A program made the translations under genes and the position numbers. DNA of 38,964 bases from Sphingomonas paucimobilis. Its GTDB lineage: Bacteria; Pseudomonadota; Alphaproteobacteria; Sphingomonadales; Sphingomonadaceae. Positions 1 through 9,127 of this stretch are shown piece after piece. The stretch lies in NCBI GenBank assembly GCA_945860425.1, contig CAMAQU010000002.1, forward strand, positions 1 through 38,964, written 5' to 3'. Within the stretch, counting starts at the first letter, position 1; each line of letters begins with the position of its first letter. A model generated the notes under the pieces. It was not told the DNA's origin, did no database searches, and saw only the letters and a program-made list of their open reading frames with translations.

Positions 1-2
1 AT

Positions 3-23
3 GTGGCAGCCGAACCAGCATGA
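3..23 (+). CDS. Possible 3' end of a gene upstream of purK (purE expected), partial
   Basis: Frame 3 reads V-A-A-E-P-A-stop, with TGA at 21-23 overlapping the purK ATG (ATGA). purE-purK order is common. Only 6 codons visible. Confidence 0.3.
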   Translation: MAAEPA

Positions 24-1096
24 CGACCCTGGCTCCCGGCGCAGTTATTGGCATTATCGGTGGCGGCCAGCTTGGCCGTATGTTGAGCATGGCGGCCGCA
101 CAGCTTGGCTATCGTTGCTTCATTTATGCCCCAGAGAAAACCGGCCCGGCCGCCGATGTGTGCGCCAAATGGGTACAGGGGGATTATGGCGATGCCGCCG
201 CCCTCGCCACCTTTGCCAAATCCGTCGATGTCGTCACATTTGAATTTGAAAATGTGGATACGGCCCCTCTTCGATCCATGTCAGACAATGCACCGCTTTA
301 TCCGCCGATCGACGCGCTCGAAATCGGGCAGGACAGAATTCGGGAAAAGCGATTTGCAGCAGACTGCGGCGGCCGCACCGCCGATTGGGCCGAAGTCGCC
401 AGCCGGGCTGATCTGGACGTTGCCATTGCCCGCATCGGGACGCCGGCAATCTTGAAGACAACCCGGTTCGGCTATGATGGCAAGGGGCAGGCCCGCATCC
501 TGAAGCCAACAGATGCCGATCCCGCTTGGGATGCCCTGTCAGGCGGCGCGCCACTTATCTTGGAAAAGATGATCCGTTTTGAGCATGAATTTTCCCTGAT
601 CTGCGCGCGCGATCAACAGGGCGGCATCGCCTTTTGGGATGCCCCGGAAAATGTCCATAAAGATGGCATTCTCGCGACATCAACCCTGCCCGCCCATGCC
701 AAGATTTTAGAACAAGTGCCTGCCGCCCGCGCCCTGTGCCGCCGCATTGCAGAACGGCTCGATTATGTCGGCGTCTTTGCGGTCGAGTTTTTTGCCAGCG
801 ATGAAGGACCCGTGTTCAACGAAATGGCCCCGCGCGTTCATAATTCGGGCCATTGGACGATTGAAGGGGCGCTCACCTCTCAATTTGAAAACCATATCCG
901 GGCCGTTGCTGGCCTGCCGCTCGCCTCAACCAAGCTTGCAGCCCCGCAAGTTGAAATGCGCAACATCATTGGCGCAGATGCCGATAAATGGCTGGAATGG
1001 GCATCTGACCCTCTTTCGCACCTACACCTTTATGGCAAGGGCGCCTCCAGCCCGGGCCGTAAAATGGGCCATATCACGCGATTGGGGGGCCTGTGA
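20..1096 (+). CDS. purK: 5-(carboxyamino)imidazole ribonucleotide synthase
   Basis: ATP-grasp protein: GIIGGGQLGRMLSMAAAQLGY N-terminus, FEFENVD, EFFASDEGPVFNEMAPRVHNSGHWTIEGALTSQFENHIRAVAGLPL. Confidence 0.95.
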   Translation: MTTLAPGAVIGIIGGGQLGRMLSMAAAQLGYRCFIYAPEKTGPAADVCAKWVQGDYGDAAALATFAKSVDVVTFEFENVDTAPLRSMSDNAPLYPPIDALEIGQDRIREKRFAADCGGRTADWAEVASRADLDVAIARIGTPAILKTTRFGYDGKGQARILKPTDADPAWDALSGGAPLILEKMIRFEHEFSLICARDQQGGIAFWDAPENVHKDGILATSTLPAHAKILEQVPAARALCRRIAERLDYVGVFAVEFFASDEGPVFNEMAPRVHNSGHWTIEGALTSQFENHIRAVAGLPLASTKLAAPQVEMRNIIGADADKWLEWASDPLSHLHLYGKGASSPGRKMGHITRLGGL

Positions 1097-1350
1097 AACA
1101 AAGAACCCCTTGGTTTGCGCCAAAACAATATGGTTATGGATCAGGCTTGCCGATCTCATGGCAGGGGTGGGTAGTTTGCGGCCTGATTGTGGCTGTGTGC
1201 GTGGCCATCGGATGGGGTTTTGGCTTCAACAGCCCTGAAGCAAATTTTGGGACTGCCGCCTTCTTGCTCATCTCTTTGCCGCTCATTGCCGCGCGCACCA
1301 AAGGCGGTTGGAAATGGCGTTGGGGCAGCACCGACGCGGACCGTCCCTAA
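1093..1350 (+). CDS. Small membrane protein, translationally coupled to purK (ATGA overlap)
   Basis: 85 aa with two hydrophobic segments; start overlaps the purK stop. Confidence 0.6.
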   Translation: MKQRTPWFAPKQYGYGSGLPISWQGWVVCGLIVAVCVAIGWGFGFNSPEANFGTAAFLLISLPLIAARTKGGWKWRWGSTDADRP

Positions 1351-1898
1351 AAGCGCGACACCAGCGTAAAGCCGCCACCCTGCACATCTGCCCAAGGGAC
1401 GAAGGCAGTTTTTACCTCCTCGGGCCGGTCCTTCGTGATCAGCAGACCAATGGACGTGCCGATCGCAGCACCCGCCAAAACGTCGGTCCAATAATGCTTC
1501 TTACCCTCAACGCGGGCCAGCCCAACAAATCCCGCGACGAGAAAGGCCGGCACACCCACTTTCGCGCCCTGACGGTTCATCAGGCTGGCCGCCGCAGAAA
1601 AGGATCGCGAAGTATGCCCGGATGGAAAACTCTTCCGATCACTCAGGTCCGGACGGGTTTTAGGAAAGGTCTGTTTTAACCCTTCGGTCACCAGCGATGT
1701 TGCGCCAAAGCTTCCGGCGGCCTGAAAAGCGCCTGCCTTATCGCCTTGCAGAGCGGGCAGACCGACCGAGACAGCCATTAAGGAATAGGCGCCAATGTCG
1801 CTGGCCGTCTTCCAACCCTCAACACCGGCATGGGCCGGGACACTGGGGAGTGTCGCGAGGAACAAGGCCGCCACAAATTTATACCGCATCACGTTCAA
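1347..1898 (-). CDS. PAP2 superfamily phosphatase
   Basis: Signal-like N-terminus; KTRPDLSDRKSFPSGHTSRSFSAAASL and YWTDVLAGAAIG motifs. Confidence 0.85.
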   Translation of the reverse strand: MNVMRYKFVAALFLATLPSVPAHAGVEGWKTASDIGAYSLMAVSVGLPALQGDKAGAFQAAGSFGATSLVTEGLKQTFPKTRPDLSDRKSFPSGHTSRSFSAAASLMNRQGAKVGVPAFLVAGFVGLARVEGKKHYWTDVLAGAAIGTSIGLLITKDRPEEVKTAFVPWADVQGGGFTLVSRF

Positions 1899-1938
1899 CT
1901 CTTATTTGGCGCGAGGCGCTAAACTGCAGCCGCGTGCC

Positions 1939-2643
1939 TTACGACGCGGCGGGGACCAGAACGGGCATAGTGGCTTGTGCCGCCTTAAAGTCCGGCAGCG
2001 CTTCTCCAGCAGCAACCGCCCCCGGGGCCGGCCAAGATGTCGCAGCGACAAAGGCCAGCACCAGACTGGCGACCAACAGCGCAAAGCCGAACACAGAGAC
2101 GCGCTTCACCGGGACCATCCGTTCCATCAAGCCATCGCGCATGAAGAACTGGTGCCGCACCGCCCCAATCAAATGCAGTGCGAGCAGCGGGATCATCGAC
2201 TTTGCCAAAATCGCATGAACCTCTTCACCAATTTCATGAACCTCACGCCCAAAATTGGGCAAAAGCGGCCAAGGAACAAGATCAAAAACGAAGAGGGGCG
2301 TTGGTGTTTTTGACGTCGAGATCACCAGCCAGCCCGACAATGGGACGATCAGCATGATCGCATAAAAGCCCCAATGCACGGCCTTGGAGGCGAATTGCAA
2401 AAGCGGGCTGTCCGCCACCTTGGCCGGACGCGGCGTCACGAGGCGCAGACCAAGCCGCCAAAGCGTCAACACCAAGATCGTGATACCAATCGACTTGTGC
2501 AGCTGCATCACCCAGGCGAGTTCAGGCCCCTTGGCCAAATCCTCACTGCGTTCGCCGAGCGCGAAATTGGCGACAAGAAGCAGAGCAATGGCCCAGTGAA
2601 GCAGCATTGCGGTGGCGGAATATCGAGTCTCAGTCTTGGTCAT
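1939..2643 (-). CDS. Cytochrome b561 family protein
   Basis: MTKTETRYSATAMLLHWAIALLLVANFALG, HKSIGITILVLTLWRLGLR, HLIGAVRHQFFMRDGL. Start set at the internal Met of the 1939..2685 ORF. Confidence 0.85.
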   Translation of the reverse strand: MTKTETRYSATAMLLHWAIALLLVANFALGERSEDLAKGPELAWVMQLHKSIGITILVLTLWRLGLRLVTPRPAKVADSPLLQFASKAVHWGFYAIMLIVPLSGWLVISTSKTPTPLFVFDLVPWPLLPNFGREVHEIGEEVHAILAKSMIPLLALHLIGAVRHQFFMRDGLMERMVPVKRVSVFGFALLVASLVLAFVAATSWPAPGAVAAGEALPDFKAAQATMPVLVPAAS

Positions 2644-2791
2644 AAGTGCATCATGAGAGAAGTTTGCCCTGCAGGAAAGCACCATTTTCAGACTGGTTTC
2701 CTATCGCAGCACAAAGTTTTCCCTTTGCGGCAGGAAATTTTGACGGCAGCATAGCGGAATCAGCCTCATCCAACCAACAGGGAGTCGTTTT

Positions 2792-3907
2792 ATGGATCGC
2801 CGCATCTCGCTTCAGGAATTCCGCGCCAATCGGCGTTCAATTTTGAAAACAATGGGTGCGGCCGCCATAGGCATCAGCTTTGCCGGGGCCTTGGCCGGCT
2901 GTGGCGAGAAAGAGGGCGCATCCGGGTCTGGCACGGGTGAAGAACCCAAACTCAATTTCTACAATTGGGACACCTATATCGGCGAAACCACGCTTGGGGA
3001 TTTTAAGGACACCAGCGGCATTGACGTCAACATGTCGCTCTTTGCCACCAATGATGAGCTGTTCGCAAAGCTGCGGGCCGGCAATCAGGGCTATGACGTC
3101 ATCGTCCCGTCCAATGACTTTGTGGAGCGGATGGTGAAGGCAGATATGCTCATGCCGCTCGACCAAGCTCAAATTCCCAATATGAAGAATGTGGACCCCA
3201 GCTTTATCGATGTCGCTTATGATCCGGGCCGCAAATATTCGATGCCCTATACTTGGCTGGTGCTGGGCATTGGGTATCGCAAATCGAAGGTGAAGGCGAA
3301 GCCAGACAGCTGGAAAGCCATTTTTGATTCACCCGAGTATAAGGGGCGGATCGCCCTTTTGTCGGAAGCAGGCGACATGTTCCGCCTCTATGGCAAATAT
3401 CTGGGCAAGTCGGTCAACAGCCTGACAGCAGACGATATTAAGAAAATCGAAGCCATGATGATCCGCCAAAAGCCAAATGTGAAAGCCTTTCACGAAGATA
3501 ATGGGCAGGATCTGCTGATGTCGGGCGAAGTGGATCTGGTGCTCGAATATAATGGCGATATTGCGCAAGCCATGTCGGAAGATGATGATCTCGACTTTGT
3601 TGTGCCCAAAGAAGGCAGCCAGCTGAATTCCGATAATCTGTGCATCCCGAAGGGCGCAAAGCATCCGAAGAATGCGCATGCCTTCATCAACTATTTGTTG
3701 GATGCCGACGTGGGCAAGAAGATTACCGAAACGATCCTCTATCCAACGCCCAATGCGGCCGCCAAGGCACTGATGCCCGACAGCTATAAGAATAACCCGG
3801 TCATCTTCCCGCCGGCGGACCGCCTCTCCAAATGCGAATATGCGGCCTATAATGAAACGCTTCAGCCGCTCTATGAAGAGGCCTTTACCCGCGTGCGCGC
3901 GGCCTGA
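2792..3907 (+). CDS. potD: Polyamine (spermidine/putrescine) ABC transporter substrate-binding protein, Tat-type lipoprotein signal
   Basis: LNFYNWDTYIGETTLGDF...GYDVIVPSNDFVERMVKADMLMPLD, typical PotD/PotF; RRSILK motif followed by LAGC lipobox. PotD versus PotF not resolved. Confidence 0.9.
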   Translation: MDRRISLQEFRANRRSILKTMGAAAIGISFAGALAGCGEKEGASGSGTGEEPKLNFYNWDTYIGETTLGDFKDTSGIDVNMSLFATNDELFAKLRAGNQGYDVIVPSNDFVERMVKADMLMPLDQAQIPNMKNVDPSFIDVAYDPGRKYSMPYTWLVLGIGYRKSKVKAKPDSWKAIFDSPEYKGRIALLSEAGDMFRLYGKYLGKSVNSLTADDIKKIEAMMIRQKPNVKAFHEDNGQDLLMSGEVDLVLEYNGDIAQAMSEDDDLDFVVPKEGSQLNSDNLCIPKGAKHPKNAHAFINYLLDADVGKKITETILYPTPNAAAKALMPDSYKNNPVIFPPADRLSKCEYAAYNETLQPLYEEAFTRVRAA

Positions 3908-3930
3908 TCGCTTTAGCGGGGCACGGGGGG

Positions 3931-4833
3931 ATGCAGGATTGGAAAGGCCATAAGACGGCGTTCGCGGCGATTGCCGCGGCGCCCTTGGCTTGGCTGATCG
4001 GCTTTTTTATCATCCCTTTGGGCGTGGTCTGGCTGTACAGTTTCGGGCGCAATGTTGGCCTGACCGAAATTGATATTTCGGGCACCTTCGCCAACTACGC
4101 CCGCGCGCTGGAGCCGCTTTATCTTGAGATTTTTGGCAAGTCGGTTGCGGTTGCCGCGCTGACCACATTGATCTGCCTCATCGTCGGATTTCCAATTGCG
4201 CTCGCCATCACCTTTGCGCCGGAAAAATGGCGGCCCTGGATGTTGCTGGCGATCATGCTGCCCTTTTGGACAAATCTTTTAATCCGCACATACGCACTGA
4301 TCACCGTGTTGCGCACCAATGGCTATGTGAACATGTCCTTGGGCTGGTTTTGGGAACAGGCCAGCGGCTTGAAAGTCCTTGTCGGCCTTGCACCACTCCC
4401 AACTTGGGAGCCGCTTCCTCTCCTCTATAATAATTTCGCGGTCGTCCTTGGGCTGGTTTACGTCCATCTGCCCTTCATGGTCTTGCCGCTTTATGCAGCG
4501 CTTGACCGGCTTGATAAATCACTGATCGAGGCAAGCCTTGATCTGGGGGCGGGCCATTTCCGGACGATCACTCAGATCGTTACCCCGCTGGCTGGGGCCG
4601 GGATTATTTCAGGTGTGATCATCACCTTTGTTCCGGCGCTCGGCGCCTATCTGACGCCGGATCTCATGGGCGGGCCGGATAGCCAGATGATCGCCAATGT
4701 GATCGAACGTCAGTTTAAGCGTGCCAATGATTGGCCCTTTGGCGCGGCGCTGTCCTTCCTGCTGATGTACGCCACCTTCATGCTGATCGCGCTTCAGGCC
4801 CTGCGCACCCGCAAGGCGGAGGCGCGCCGATGA
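3931..4833 (+). CDS. potB: Polyamine ABC transporter permease
   Basis: Multi-TM; LPFWTNLLIRTYA and EASLDLGAGHFRTITQIVTPLAGAGIISG (EAA motif). PotB/PotH family. Confidence 0.9.
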   Translation: MQDWKGHKTAFAAIAAAPLAWLIGFFIIPLGVVWLYSFGRNVGLTEIDISGTFANYARALEPLYLEIFGKSVAVAALTTLICLIVGFPIALAITFAPEKWRPWMLLAIMLPFWTNLLIRTYALITVLRTNGYVNMSLGWFWEQASGLKVLVGLAPLPTWEPLPLLYNNFAVVLGLVYVHLPFMVLPLYAALDRLDKSLIEASLDLGAGHFRTITQIVTPLAGAGIISGVIITFVPALGAYLTPDLMGGPDSQMIANVIERQFKRANDWPFGAALSFLLMYATFMLIALQALRTRKAEARR

Positions 4834-5666
4834 GCCTTTTGAACCGAAGCCCTATTGCCCCGCTGGAATATACGCGGCGGCTCTGGATGCGCGCTTGGAT
4901 TGGAGCGACGCTCTTCTTCCTTTACGCGCCGCTGCTCGTCCTCATTGTCTTCAGCTTCAACGATTCCAAACGGAATATTGTCTGGCGCGGCTTCACATTC
5001 AAATATTATGGCAAGGTGTTTGAAAATGACACGCTGGTCACAGCCCTTGGCAATTCGCTGACCATCGCCTTTCTCGCGACTCTGGTCAGCATTATTCTCG
5101 GCACGCTGGCCGCCGTCATGTTGTGGCGGTTCCGCTTCCCGGCCAAGGCAGGGATAGAAGGGGCCTTGTCCCTGCCCATTGTTGTGCCGGAAATCTGCAT
5201 GGGCGTCGCGATGCTGGTGTTTTTCGCGCGACTTGATTGGCCGACCGATTTGGTCTGGCCGCTCAATCTGTCGGCCATCACCATTGCCCACATCACCTTT
5301 TGCTTCCCCTTTGTCACCATGGTGGTGCGCGCGCGCCTCGCCAGTTTTAACAAGGAACAGGAAGAAGCCGCGCGCGATTTGGGCGCCAGTGAATGGCAGA
5401 CCTTCCGCGATGTCCTCTTGCCCCATATGAAGCCGGGGATCATTGCGGGCGCGCTGCTGGCCTTCACGCTCAGCCTCGATGATTTTGTCATCACCTTTTT
5501 CACCAGCGGGCCGAACACCATCACCTTCCCGGTGAAGGTGTATTCCATGGTGCGCTTCTCCGTAACGCCAGAGGTAAATGCAGCCTCCGCACTCCTTATT
5601 CTCCTCACCATCATCCTCACCACTGTGGCCCTGAAGCTGCAGGACTTCACCAAGGCCACGGCATGA
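4830..5666 (+). CDS. potC: Polyamine ABC transporter permease
   Basis: MSLLNRSPIAPLEYTRRLWMRAW start overlapping the upstream stop (ATGA); EEAARDLGASEWQTFRDVLLPHMKPGIIAG. PotC/PotI family. Track ORF begins earlier, at 4731. Confidence 0.9.
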   Translation: MSLLNRSPIAPLEYTRRLWMRAWIGATLFFLYAPLLVLIVFSFNDSKRNIVWRGFTFKYYGKVFENDTLVTALGNSLTIAFLATLVSIILGTLAAVMLWRFRFPAKAGIEGALSLPIVVPEICMGVAMLVFFARLDWPTDLVWPLNLSAITIAHITFCFPFVTMVVRARLASFNKEQEEAARDLGASEWQTFRDVLLPHMKPGIIAGALLAFTLSLDDFVITFFTSGPNTITFPVKVYSMVRFSVTPEVNAASALLILLTIILTTVALKLQDFTKATA

Positions 5667-6775
5667 CCGAAAAACAGCCCGTCATCTCCATCCGCAATAT
5701 CACCAAACGCTTTGGCAATATGGTCGCCGTAGACGATGTGTCGCTCGACATTTTGGAAGGGGAATTTTTTGTCCTGCTCGGGCCATCGGGCTGCGGCAAA
5801 ACGACTCTGCTGCGGATGCTGGCCGGGTTTGAAATGCCTAGCGAAGGCCAGATTCTAATCGGCGGACAAGATATGGCGGGCGTCGCCCCCAATCGCCGCC
5901 CGGTGAATATGGTGTTTCAAAGCTATGCCGTCTTCCCGCACATGTCGGTGACAGACAATGTGGCTTATGGCCTGAAAATCGCCGGACTGGAAAAATCCGA
6001 AATCCGCCATCGGGTGGATGAAGCGCTCGAATTGGTCAGCCTTGGCGGCCTTGGCACACGCATGCCCGACCAACTGTCCGGCGGCCAACGGCAGCGCGTG
6101 GCGCTGGCCCGCGGGCTTGTGATGCGCCCCAAAGTGCTCTTGCTGGATGAGCCTTTGTCCGCACTGGATGCCAAGTTGCGCGCACAAATGCAGTTTGAAC
6201 TGGCCGAGCTTCAGGACAATGTCGGCATCACTTTCGTCACCGTTACGCATGATCAGGATGAAGCCTTATCCATGGCCTCGCGGATTGCGGTGATGAATAA
6301 GGGCGATATTGCCCAATTGGCCGAACCCTCTGACCTTTATGAACACCCCGCCAATCGCTTTGTTGCGGATTTTATTGGCTCGGTGAATATCTTTGAAGGC
6401 AAGCTGACCGTTGATGAGCCGGAACAGGCGATGGTCGATTGCCCAGAATTGGGCCGTGTCTTTCTCAACCACGGCGTCACGGGCGCGCATGAAACCACCG
6501 TCTGGGTTGCCATTCGCCCAGAAAAAATCACGATGCTCCCGGCTGGCCGTGCCAAGGCGAAGGACAGCCCATCGGGCACCAATATCGCGCAGGGGCAAAT
6601 TAAGGGCATGTCCTATCTGGGCGATGTCACCATTTACGATATCCGTCTCGACAGCGGCCGCAGCATCCGCGTCTCGCGCCCCAATTTATCGCGTTGGGAT
6701 CAAGAAGAATTTAGCTGGGATGATAAGGTGTCACTCCACTGGCACCCGTCCAGCCCGGTTGTCCTGCTGAGTTAG
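5663..6775 (+). CDS. potA: Polyamine ABC transporter ATP-binding protein
   Basis: Walker A GPSGCGKTT, LSGGQRQRVALARG, LLLDEPLSALD, TVTHDQDEAL; C-terminal TOBE-like region. Confidence 0.93.
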   Translation: MTEKQPVISIRNITKRFGNMVAVDDVSLDILEGEFFVLLGPSGCGKTTLLRMLAGFEMPSEGQILIGGQDMAGVAPNRRPVNMVFQSYAVFPHMSVTDNVAYGLKIAGLEKSEIRHRVDEALELVSLGGLGTRMPDQLSGGQRQRVALARGLVMRPKVLLLDEPLSALDAKLRAQMQFELAELQDNVGITFVTVTHDQDEALSMASRIAVMNKGDIAQLAEPSDLYEHPANRFVADFIGSVNIFEGKLTVDEPEQAMVDCPELGRVFLNHGVTGAHETTVWVAIRPEKITMLPAGRAKAKDSPSGTNIAQGQIKGMSYLGDVTIYDIRLDSGRSIRVSRPNLSRWDQEEFSWDDKVSLHWHPSSPVVLLS

Positions 6776-6778
6776 GCC

Positions 6779-6907
6779 TTATCGCTGTCCGACCAAATGG
6801 GTCTTGCGCGGGGGGCGGATTTGCGACCCGCGCGCCCGATAGGCCAGCACGATGTCCGCTTCACGCAGCTTGCCGATGATGTCTTCCGGCTTGTGCTTCC
6901 TTGCCAT
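6779..6907 (-). mobile_element. IS3-family transposase OrfA remnant (first ~20 codons recognisable) next to an IS terminus
   Basis: Minus-strand reading MARKHKPEDIIGKLREADIVLA..., typical of IS3-family OrfA N-termini, preceded by GGAGGAA; then degenerate sequence to a stop. Confidence 0.65.
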
Positions 6908-6952
6908 TCCATTCCTCCTTCGTGGCCATTCCTAAAATAGAAATTGGGCCAC

Positions 6953-7204
6953 TCAGTGGGGGCCGGTCAGCCCGATCGATAGGTTTTTAAAGACGACATT
7001 GCTGCTGTTATACGCCTTAGCAAAGGCGATTTTTGCAGGATCTGCCGCGCTTTCTGAAACAAAGGTCACCGCTGAAGTGAAGGCTTTATTCACAAGGGAT
7101 AGAGAGGTGTAGTTACCAGAAAGCAGGAGAACGCTGTCTCCGCCCTTAACCTTACTAATCGCTGCATCAAGCTGCGTTTGATTGCTGACCCGGTATGTCG
7201 TCAT
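6953..7204 (-). pseudogene. Truncated right-handed beta-helix-type protein, 5' part only
   Basis: MTTYRVSNQTQLDAAISKVKGGDSVLLLSGNYTSLSLVNKAF... resembles the N-terminus of parallel beta-helix proteins; stops at TGAGTGGCCCAATTTC next to the IS remnant. Track ORF extends to 7309. Confidence 0.55.
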
Positions 7205-7312
7205 TTCAGAATTCCTAATCGCTTGGCCCGGGCAATGCCTTGAAACTGCTCCAAAACATCCGCCGGTTATGAGGCCCATTATTGCGATCAGGTGTGAAGT
7301 CGTGGTCACTCA

Positions 7313-7370
7313 ATATGGTTAACGGATGCATTATGGAGATAAAAGTTAACTCGCTTTTTGTTAACCATAT
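7313..7370. promoter_or_regulatory. Perfect 11-bp inverted repeat ATATGGTTAAC / GTTAACCATAT (7313-7323, 7360-7370) with an additional GTTAAC at 7345-7350
   Basis: Read directly; TTAACCAT resembles the alphaproteobacterial CtrA half-site. Confidence 0.45.
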
Positions 7371-7511
7371 ATAGATCAACCTTGATCACGGCCGGGGCCT
7401 GGCTCCGTGGCTTAGCCGGACTAGGCCCGCCAATCGGAAATCTACATTGACAGGACGCGCCCCGCGCTGGATCAGGCAAGACCCGCGACGACGAAAGGCT
7501 ATGGGCTGATT

Positions 7512-8252
7512 ATGGAGCCATCCGACATTCTCTTGGCCGAACGCCTGGCAACTGAGGCGGGGCAGATCCTTCTCTCCCTGCAACAATCGGGCACGCAGGA
7601 AGGCAAAGCGCTTGGCGCCGCGGGTGATGCCGCTGCCAATAACCACCTGATGGCACAACTGCGCGCGATGCGGCCGCATGACGCCATTTTATGCGAAGAG
7701 GAAAAGGACAATCTCGACCGCCTGTCGGCCGAGCGCGTCTGGATTGTCGATCCGCTGGATGGCACGCGCGAATATGGCGAAGGGCGAAGCGATTGGGCCG
7801 TCCATGTCGCATTGGCAATTGAGGGCGCGCCTGTTGTCGGTGCAGTGGCCCTGCCCGCTCTCAACTTAACGCTCTCCTCTGGCACACCTCTGCCCCTCGG
7901 CCCTGCCAATACCCCGCCGCGCATGCTGGTTAGCCGCACACGCCCCGCCGCCGAGGCCGTTTATGTGGCGGAAGCCCTGGGTGCTGTGCTGCACCCTATG
8001 GGGTCAGCAGGCGCAAAGGCGATGGCCGTCGTTCGGGGAGAGGCGGATATTTATCTGCACACGGGCGGCCAATATGAATGGGATAATTGTGCGCCAGCCG
8101 CAGTCGCCAAAGCCGCCGGCCTGCATGTGAGCCGGGCCGATGGCCGCCCATTGGTCTATAACAACCCTGATACCTATTTGGCCGATCTGCTCATTTGTCG
8201 CCCAGAATGGGCAGAGCAGGTTCTGGCTCTGGTCGCAGAACAAGCAAGATAA
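7512..8252 (+). CDS. cysQ: 3'(2'),5'-bisphosphate nucleotidase / inositol monophosphatase family
   Basis: CEEEKDNLDRLSAERVWIVDPLDGTREY and GGQYEWDNCAPAAVAKAAGLHVSRADGRPLVYN. Confidence 0.85.
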   Translation: MEPSDILLAERLATEAGQILLSLQQSGTQEGKALGAAGDAAANNHLMAQLRAMRPHDAILCEEEKDNLDRLSAERVWIVDPLDGTREYGEGRSDWAVHVALAIEGAPVVGAVALPALNLTLSSGTPLPLGPANTPPRMLVSRTRPAAEAVYVAEALGAVLHPMGSAGAKAMAVVRGEADIYLHTGGQYEWDNCAPAAVAKAAGLHVSRADGRPLVYNNPDTYLADLLICRPEWAEQVLALVAEQAR

Positions 8253-8320
8253 TGGCCCTGCTTTGCAGCGGGCAATGGCCGTGCAATAGCTGGTCTAGAA
8301 CCAAGAAGAGGACTTAGATC

Positions 8321-9124
8321 ATGGGTGATTTCCTTCATGTTGAGCGCCGCGGCCGTGTTGCCATCTTGCGGATGAACAAGCCGGAGACGATGAACGCGAT
8401 CGGCACGCATGAAGATTGCGAGGATATCTGCTCCACCTTGCAGGCGCTCTCTGATGATCGTTCGGTCAGCTGCCTCATCCTAACGGGCACGGGCAAGGCG
8501 TTTAGCGCGGGTGGAAACCTGAAGTCGATGCAGCAGCGCCAGGGCATTGGCGTGCTTGACCAACCGGATTCCACACGCGCCAATTATCGTCGCGGCGTTC
8601 AGCGCGTGGCGCGCGCGCTGCTCGATGTTGAAATTCCAGCCATTGCCGCCGTCAACGGCCATGCCGTTGGGCTAGGGGCGGACCTCGCCTGCCTGTGCGA
8701 TATCAGGATTGCGGCCAAGAGCGCGCTGTTCGCGTGCAGCTTTATCAAGGTCGGCATTGTGCCGGGTGATGGCGGCGCATGGGCACTGCAGCAGGTATTG
8801 GGCTATGCCAAGGCGGCGGAGCTGTTCTTTACCGGCGACCGTTTTGACGCGCAGACGGCCAAGGACATGGGCCTTGTCAGCCAAGTGGTCGAAGATGATC
8901 AGCTGATGGAGGCGGCCATGGCCATGGCAGAGCGGATCGTTTGCAACCCGCCACGCGCCCTGCGCCTCACCAAGCGGCTGCTGCGCGAGGCGCAGCACAG
9001 CCGCATGTCCGACATATTGGAGTTATCTGCCGCTTATCAGGCGATTGTCCATGAAACGGCCGACAATCGCGAAGCGATCAACGCCTTTGTCGAAAAACGC
9101 CCGCCCGTCTTTACAGGCGACTAG
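8321..9124 (+). CDS. Enoyl-CoA hydratase/isomerase family protein
   Basis: Crotonase fold: GTGKAFSAGGNLKSM, AVNGHAVGLGADLACLCDIRIAA, FIKVGIVPGDGGAWALQQVLG. Confidence 0.92.
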   Translation: MGDFLHVERRGRVAILRMNKPETMNAIGTHEDCEDICSTLQALSDDRSVSCLILTGTGKAFSAGGNLKSMQQRQGIGVLDQPDSTRANYRRGVQRVARALLDVEIPAIAAVNGHAVGLGADLACLCDIRIAAKSALFACSFIKVGIVPGDGGAWALQQVLGYAKAAELFFTGDRFDAQTAKDMGLVSQVVEDDQLMEAAMAMAERIVCNPPRALRLTKRLLREAQHSRMSDILELSAAYQAIVHETADNREAINAFVEKRPPVFTGD

Positions 9125-9127
9125 GCC

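Noticed and set aside
1697-2313. Overlapping plus-strand ORFs (173 and 172 aa) near PAP2 and cytochrome b561
   Set aside because: Antisense to recognisable genes; arginine/histidine-rich shadow translations.
4794-5659. Long minus-strand ORFs (210 and 217 aa) opposite the potC gene
   Set aside because: Antisense to a clear permease; low-complexity charged or Ser/Arg-rich translations typical of GC-rich shadow frames.
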